NCBI GenBank assembly: GCA_043228905.1
Contig: JBHGNT010000058.1
Span: 98,067 to 162,066 of the forward strand
Length of the DNA: 64,000 bases
Direction of reading: 5' to 3'
DNA from: Azolla caroliniana
Lineage: Eukaryota; Polypodiophyta
The position numbers were made by a program, and so were the translations under genes. Of this stretch, positions 60,956 to 64,000 are shown piece after piece (positions within the stretch are counted from its first letter, which is position 1; every line of letters begins with the position of its first letter). The notes under the pieces are model-generated. The model saw only the letters and a program-made list of their open reading frames with translations. It searched no databases and was not told the origin of the DNA.

Positions 60956-60964
60956 TATATAAGG
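60956..60964 (+). promoter_or_regulatory. LTR TATA box
   Basis: TATATAAGG in the last third of the LTR, followed by GAGGAGAGAAA. Position and sequence fit the Pol II promoter that starts the retroelement RNA about 30 bp downstream. Confidence 0.6.
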
Positions 60965-61243
60965 AGGAGAGAAATATGTAAAGGGTTGATGATTATTTGG
61001 ATTAAGTATTAATCAATACAAAAATTATTCGTGGGATTCACGATTTATACATCTACTTCTCTCTTAACACCCTAAGTACCAATTAATATAGTATACTCGT
61101 GTGATTCACGAGTTTCTTATCTTTCTCTTTGCTATTTACTCATAATTAATCTCTATCTCACGAACTTCTTTCTCCTAGTCCAAGACCTCTGTGGTTCCCA
61201 CCCGACTCACGCAACGATCCGCAGCCGAAAGGCACGACACAGT

Positions 61244-61260
61244 TGGTGAACCCGACGTGA
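61244..61260 (+). other. primer binding site
   Basis: TGGTGAACCCGACGTGA, four bases after the LTR end. It starts TGG, the complement of a tRNA CCA tail. The priming tRNA is not identified: the site implies a tRNA ending CGGGTTCACCA. Confidence 0.65.
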
Positions 61261-61277
61261 AGACGGGTGGCAAGGAG

Positions 61278-63317
61278 ATGGAGGCTCAACAAGCTAACAA
61301 TATGATGGCGATGTTCGAACGGATGCTTCAAGAACAACGCACGATGTCGGAGATTTCGGCATCAGTAGAGCGGCTCGTGCAACGCAACGGGCAATTTAAT
61401 GGTAAGGATGTGTTGCGATATTTGCAGGACTACAAGGCGGAGATGCTCCGGTGCCGGGCTTCGGAAGGACTGCAAGTGACATCCTTTAACCGGGTGGCGA
61501 CCGACGGGCTTCAAGGGAGTATCCACGGGTTGCAACAACAAAATCCGACGTGGGAAGCATTCGAAGAGGCGTTAAAGACCACGTTTGCCATCGAGGACTC
61601 CTCCAAGGCAACGCGGAGGGGATTCGAGGATTGGGTGGAAACGTCAGGTAAGGGGCTGAAGGTCCTCGAAGTGTTTTCGACATTCGAAGGTCGGTTCGGG
61701 AGGTTGTCCGCGAGAGATCAAACTATTCTTGCACCGGACAAAGTCATCATGTTTTTGCGAGCTGTGGACGTCCGGGACCGGAAAGATCTCGGAGTGCTTC
61801 TTGAGGACACGACCACCGAAAGCGGCCTCACCGAAACATGGGAAAGCGTGCGGGATATCGTCGCGCGGTACACGAAGAGGGGGCAATGGCTTGCCAACGA
61901 AGAAAAGAGGGTTTCGGAACCAATTCCGAAACCGAGAACGGGACTGGAAGACCATCAACCGAGGGCTCGGGAGATTACGGCCGAGAAGGGAGTCGACGCG
62001 TCTACGGTGGAGCAGCTGCTGAAGGAGATGGAGAATCTAAAGATCGCGATAGTGAAGAAGTCGGACGACCGCCCCACAAGCTCCAAATATACGGATCAAT
62101 GGTGCATATGGTGCGATAGCGCCGAACACGATCGGAGGGATTGCGACGACCATAAGGAGGCGCTACGACGGGATCTCATCTACTACGAGGGAAACCAGAT
62201 TCATTCGATGGACTCTCGGAAGCCACTCCGACCGAACTTCCGGAAAGGCGGCATGAAGAAGGTGCTCGAGGAGGAGTTAGCGGCAAGAAGAAACTATGCG
62301 ACAACCGCGGGAATATGTGTCGGGGAGTCAACGGGAGCGAAGGCGTCTTTCTGGCCGGAGGTGCTAGGAAACACCGAGAAAACCGACTCCAACGATATCC
62401 GAAACACCGCGGAAGGCGTCCGGGAAGCTACGGGATGGGAGTGCCCTGTCGACAAGAATAGCATATACACCCTGTGTCAATTACATGAGGTGTATGTGGA
62501 CGAGAAACGACGGCGCACGGAGGATGCGGCCGGACCATCGAAGATACCGGAAAGCTGGAACTCCGGAGGTAAGGGAAAAGAAAAGGCGACTTCGGCATTC
62601 AAGCTCGCCTCGGACATAGAGCAACAAACCGACTTGAAAAGAGTGTTCGAGGAAAGAATCTTGGATAGCCGGGTAGATTTTTCGCTGCGGGAATTACTCG
62701 GAATAGCGAAGAAGGAGTTTCACGATCTTCTCGTGGATCTCGTGAAAAGGAAGAGACAAAGTACGGAGGAAAATGCTCCAAGGGTGAATGCAAATACCGT
62801 TTCAATGAACGACACCGAAGTGGAAGGCGAAATTCCGAACTCCCACTATACAAGGCCACACTGGGCACGTGCGATTACGGAGACTCCGGTCCGAATCGGC
62901 AACATCAAAGAACCCGTGCTAGCATTGATTGATCACGGATCGGAGATCAACTTGATGTCCAAGGAGTTCTACCGAAAGGGGAAGTGGCCTATAAACACCA
63001 ACCATGGATGGAAGATTCGGGCAGCCACGAAAACGACAGAAGACCTATTTGCGGCTTGTCCGGATGTGACGGTAAAGATCGGGGATGTCGAAATTGACCA
63101 AAATTTCTTTGTGCAGGATGAGGTTTCACATTCTGTCATCCTCGGCCAACCCTTTATCACGGCTTCACGGATGGAGACGAAGGTGCTCGATAGTGGTGCG
63201 GCTTTTGCGCGAATTCGGAGCCAAAACGGAGGGAAATCCGTCCAATTCCTAACGGTGCCGGCAAATCACGAAAGGAACAAGAGGGAACTCTTGTCCCAAG
63301 TGAGAATGGATTTTTAA
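61278..63317 (+). CDS. Gag-protease polyprotein of a Ty3/Gypsy element
   Basis: 679 residues, uninterrupted. I start at the ATG in AAGGAGATGGAG because the upstream in-frame ATG lies within the LTR. N-terminal half: helical Gag with FERMLQEQRTM, NGKDVLRYLQDY and the Gag-core region NPTWEAFEEALKTTF. A zinc knuckle, CIWCDSAEHDRRDC, has Cys276, Cys279, His284 and Cys289 all in place. After a charged linker, an aspartic protease domain carries ALIDHGSEINLMS (Asp552), then VSHSVILGQPFITASRMETK. D-H-G in place of D-S/T-G is a known variant in some Gypsy proteases. It ends GATTTTTAA, with pol open in the -1 frame at that point. Codon use is far more GC-rich than the satellite, as expected of an invader. 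Confidence 0.88.
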   Translation: MEAQQANNMMAMFERMLQEQRTMSEISASVERLVQRNGQFNGKDVLRYLQDYKAEMLRCRASEGLQVTSFNRVATDGLQGSIHGLQQQNPTWEAFEEALKTTFAIEDSSKATRRGFEDWVETSGKGLKVLEVFSTFEGRFGRLSARDQTILAPDKVIMFLRAVDVRDRKDLGVLLEDTTTESGLTETWESVRDIVARYTKRGQWLANEEKRVSEPIPKPRTGLEDHQPRAREITAEKGVDASTVEQLLKEMENLKIAIVKKSDDRPTSSKYTDQWCIWCDSAEHDRRDCDDHKEALRRDLIYYEGNQIHSMDSRKPLRPNFRKGGMKKVLEEELAARRNYATTAGICVGESTGAKASFWPEVLGNTEKTDSNDIRNTAEGVREATGWECPVDKNSIYTLCQLHEVYVDEKRRRTEDAAGPSKIPESWNSGGKGKEKATSAFKLASDIEQQTDLKRVFEERILDSRVDFSLRELLGIAKKEFHDLLVDLVKRKRQSTEENAPRVNANTVSMNDTEVEGEIPNSHYTRPHWARAITETPVRIGNIKEPVLALIDHGSEINLMSKEFYRKGKWPINTNHGWKIRAATKTTEDLFAACPDVTVKIGDVEIDQNFFVQDEVSHSVILGQPFITASRMETKVLDSGAAFARIRSQNGGKSVQFLTVPANHERNKRELLSQVRMDF

Positions 63318-64000
63318 AGCGGACTGTTGCAGAGTGGGGAAGTGATAGTCCGAGAAGCCCTGATACCCCACACAGGAAGAAAACTCTCGGAGCAAAACAA
63401 GTACGAATCGGCCCGGATGGGGCATCTACGTACACGGCCGTAACCGGAGGAATGAAGAAACAATACCGACAAGTGGAGGATAAGTTACGGTCGGCATCAA
63501 TAATAAAAGAAGACGAAGAAATCGTGGGAGTGATCGAGGAAGTGTTCTATGGGAATACACTACAACGGCTTGAAGAGCTTGCGGAAGATAAAAGCCAAGG
63601 GAACCGGGTAGTCCCGGTGGAATCGGTCGAGATGTACGAGATCGTTGCGAAAATGGGGCCGGATGCGCTCCGCAAAGAAGAAGCAATGGTAAGTACGAAA
63701 TACAAGACCGTGGAGAAGAAGGTGAAACCGGCCGCAGGACCACTACCCGCCGATAGCGAACAAAAGAAGAAAGAAGTCTCGGGAGATCCGACACTTCGGA
63801 AGTCCGTGGATATCGGACATGCCTTCACAGATGAGACCCGGAAGAAACTTCGGATCGGTGGAGGTGGGTTCCTCTTACAAGAAGAAGAAAAACGGTTTCG
63901 AGAGATGTTGGAGCAACATGGCAAAGCATTCGCGTTCACATCGAGGGAGATCGGATGCATTGATCCAAAGATAGTGGAGCCGATGGTGATTTTCACGATT
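63314..64000 (+). CDS. pol N-terminal part, -1 frame relative to gag, truncated by window
   Basis: No ATG is needed: the frame is open through the gag stop and stays open to the window end (229 codons). After a linker (AEWGSDSPRSPDT, TYTAVTGGMKKQ) the last 50 residues, KLRIGGGGFL to FREMLEQHGKAFAFTSREIG and VEPMVIFTI, match the region just ahead of RT in Ty3/Gypsy Pol. Likely made by -1 slippage on the T5 run at 63311-63315 as ribosomes meet the TAA, giving D-F-L-K-R; this is inferred from frames only. Confidence 0.75.

Larger units (their letters stand above)
60397..61239 (+). repeat. 5' LTR of the + strand Gypsy element
   Basis: 843 bp, starting TGTCGTAGTG and ending GGCACGACA, so it has the inverted ends TGTCG/CGACA also seen in the solo LTR. 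Boundaries are inferred from the satellite break on the left and the primer binding site on the right, since the 3' LTR is not in view. It contains a CCGGCAAGG minisatellite, an A18 run at 60908-60925 and a TATA box. Confidence 0.75.
60397..64000 (+). mobile_element. Ty3/Gypsy retrotransposon, 5' part, runs off the window
   Basis: LTR, 4-nt spacer, primer binding site, gag-protease ORF and the start of pol are present without an obvious lesion, so this is the youngest or best-kept element here. It is inserted in a module B after GAGACGCGT; the empty site survives at 3401-3406. The 3' half, RT and the second LTR are outside the window. Confidence 0.85.

Noticed and set aside
62599-63996. Several minus-strand frames of 60-150 residues opposite gag-pol
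   Set aside because: Ser/Pro/Arg-rich shadows of the GC-rich gag-pol coding strand; no domain features.

Overview
The window looks like nuclear heterochromatin of a land plant. It is very AT-rich and carries no ordinary host protein gene. More than 40 kb is one head-to-tail repeat family, every unit on the + strand, and each unit of roughly 0.8 kb contains two modules derived from cytosolic plant-type tRNA-Glu. Module A still reads as a near-perfect tRNA-Glu (anticodon CTC, sometimes TTC). Module B is an older, degraded relative about 0.5 kb downstream. I located more than 60 A modules by eye (starts are listed in the block entries). The consensus folds as a cloverleaf with intact A and B boxes, but every copy I checked closely has a lesion. 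The short open frames inside this array are not genes.

Layout: 1-20835 satellite; 20836-23327 a 5'-truncated, stop-riddled L1-type LINE on the - strand; 23328-27747 satellite; 27748-30632 a very AT-rich insert built of palindromic repeats, including a perfect 67-bp palindrome; 30633-36717 satellite; 36718-38010 a solo LTR with a 4-bp target duplication; 38011-46934 satellite; 46935-54023 a decayed Ty3/Gypsy chromovirus on the - strand (two LTRs, 5-bp target duplication, gag, protease, RT-RNase H, integrase, chromodomain); 54024-60396 satellite; 60397-64000 the 5' part of a second, apparently intact Ty3/Gypsy element on the + strand (LTR, primer binding site, gag-protease ORF, start of pol in the -1 frame), cut by the window end.

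The array has been shuffled by segmental duplication. The first 3.4 kb recur at 56972-60396, about 5.8-8.1 kb recurs around the chromovirus, and there are local duplications with offsets near 4.4, 4.2, 6.7 and 1.7 kb. Two duplicates preserve the empty insertion sites of the two Gypsy elements, so relative ages can be read. A 2.7-kb tandem duplication copied flanking satellite, the 3' LTR and the 3' end of pol into the chromovirus; a later 1.07-kb deletion left satellite DNA inside pol.

The most unusual points are the dimeric tRNA-Glu satellite itself and the fact that the four insertions with recognisable ends (LINE, solo LTR, both Gypsy elements) all lie inside the 75-bp module B. Taxon is uncertain. 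The tRNA form, the L1-type LINE with an RT zinc-binding region and the chromodomain Gypsy element fit a plant. The sushi/Tcn1-like look of the chromovirus and the DHGSE-type protease hint at a bryophyte, lycophyte or fern rather than a flowering plant, but that is inference from memory of the families.
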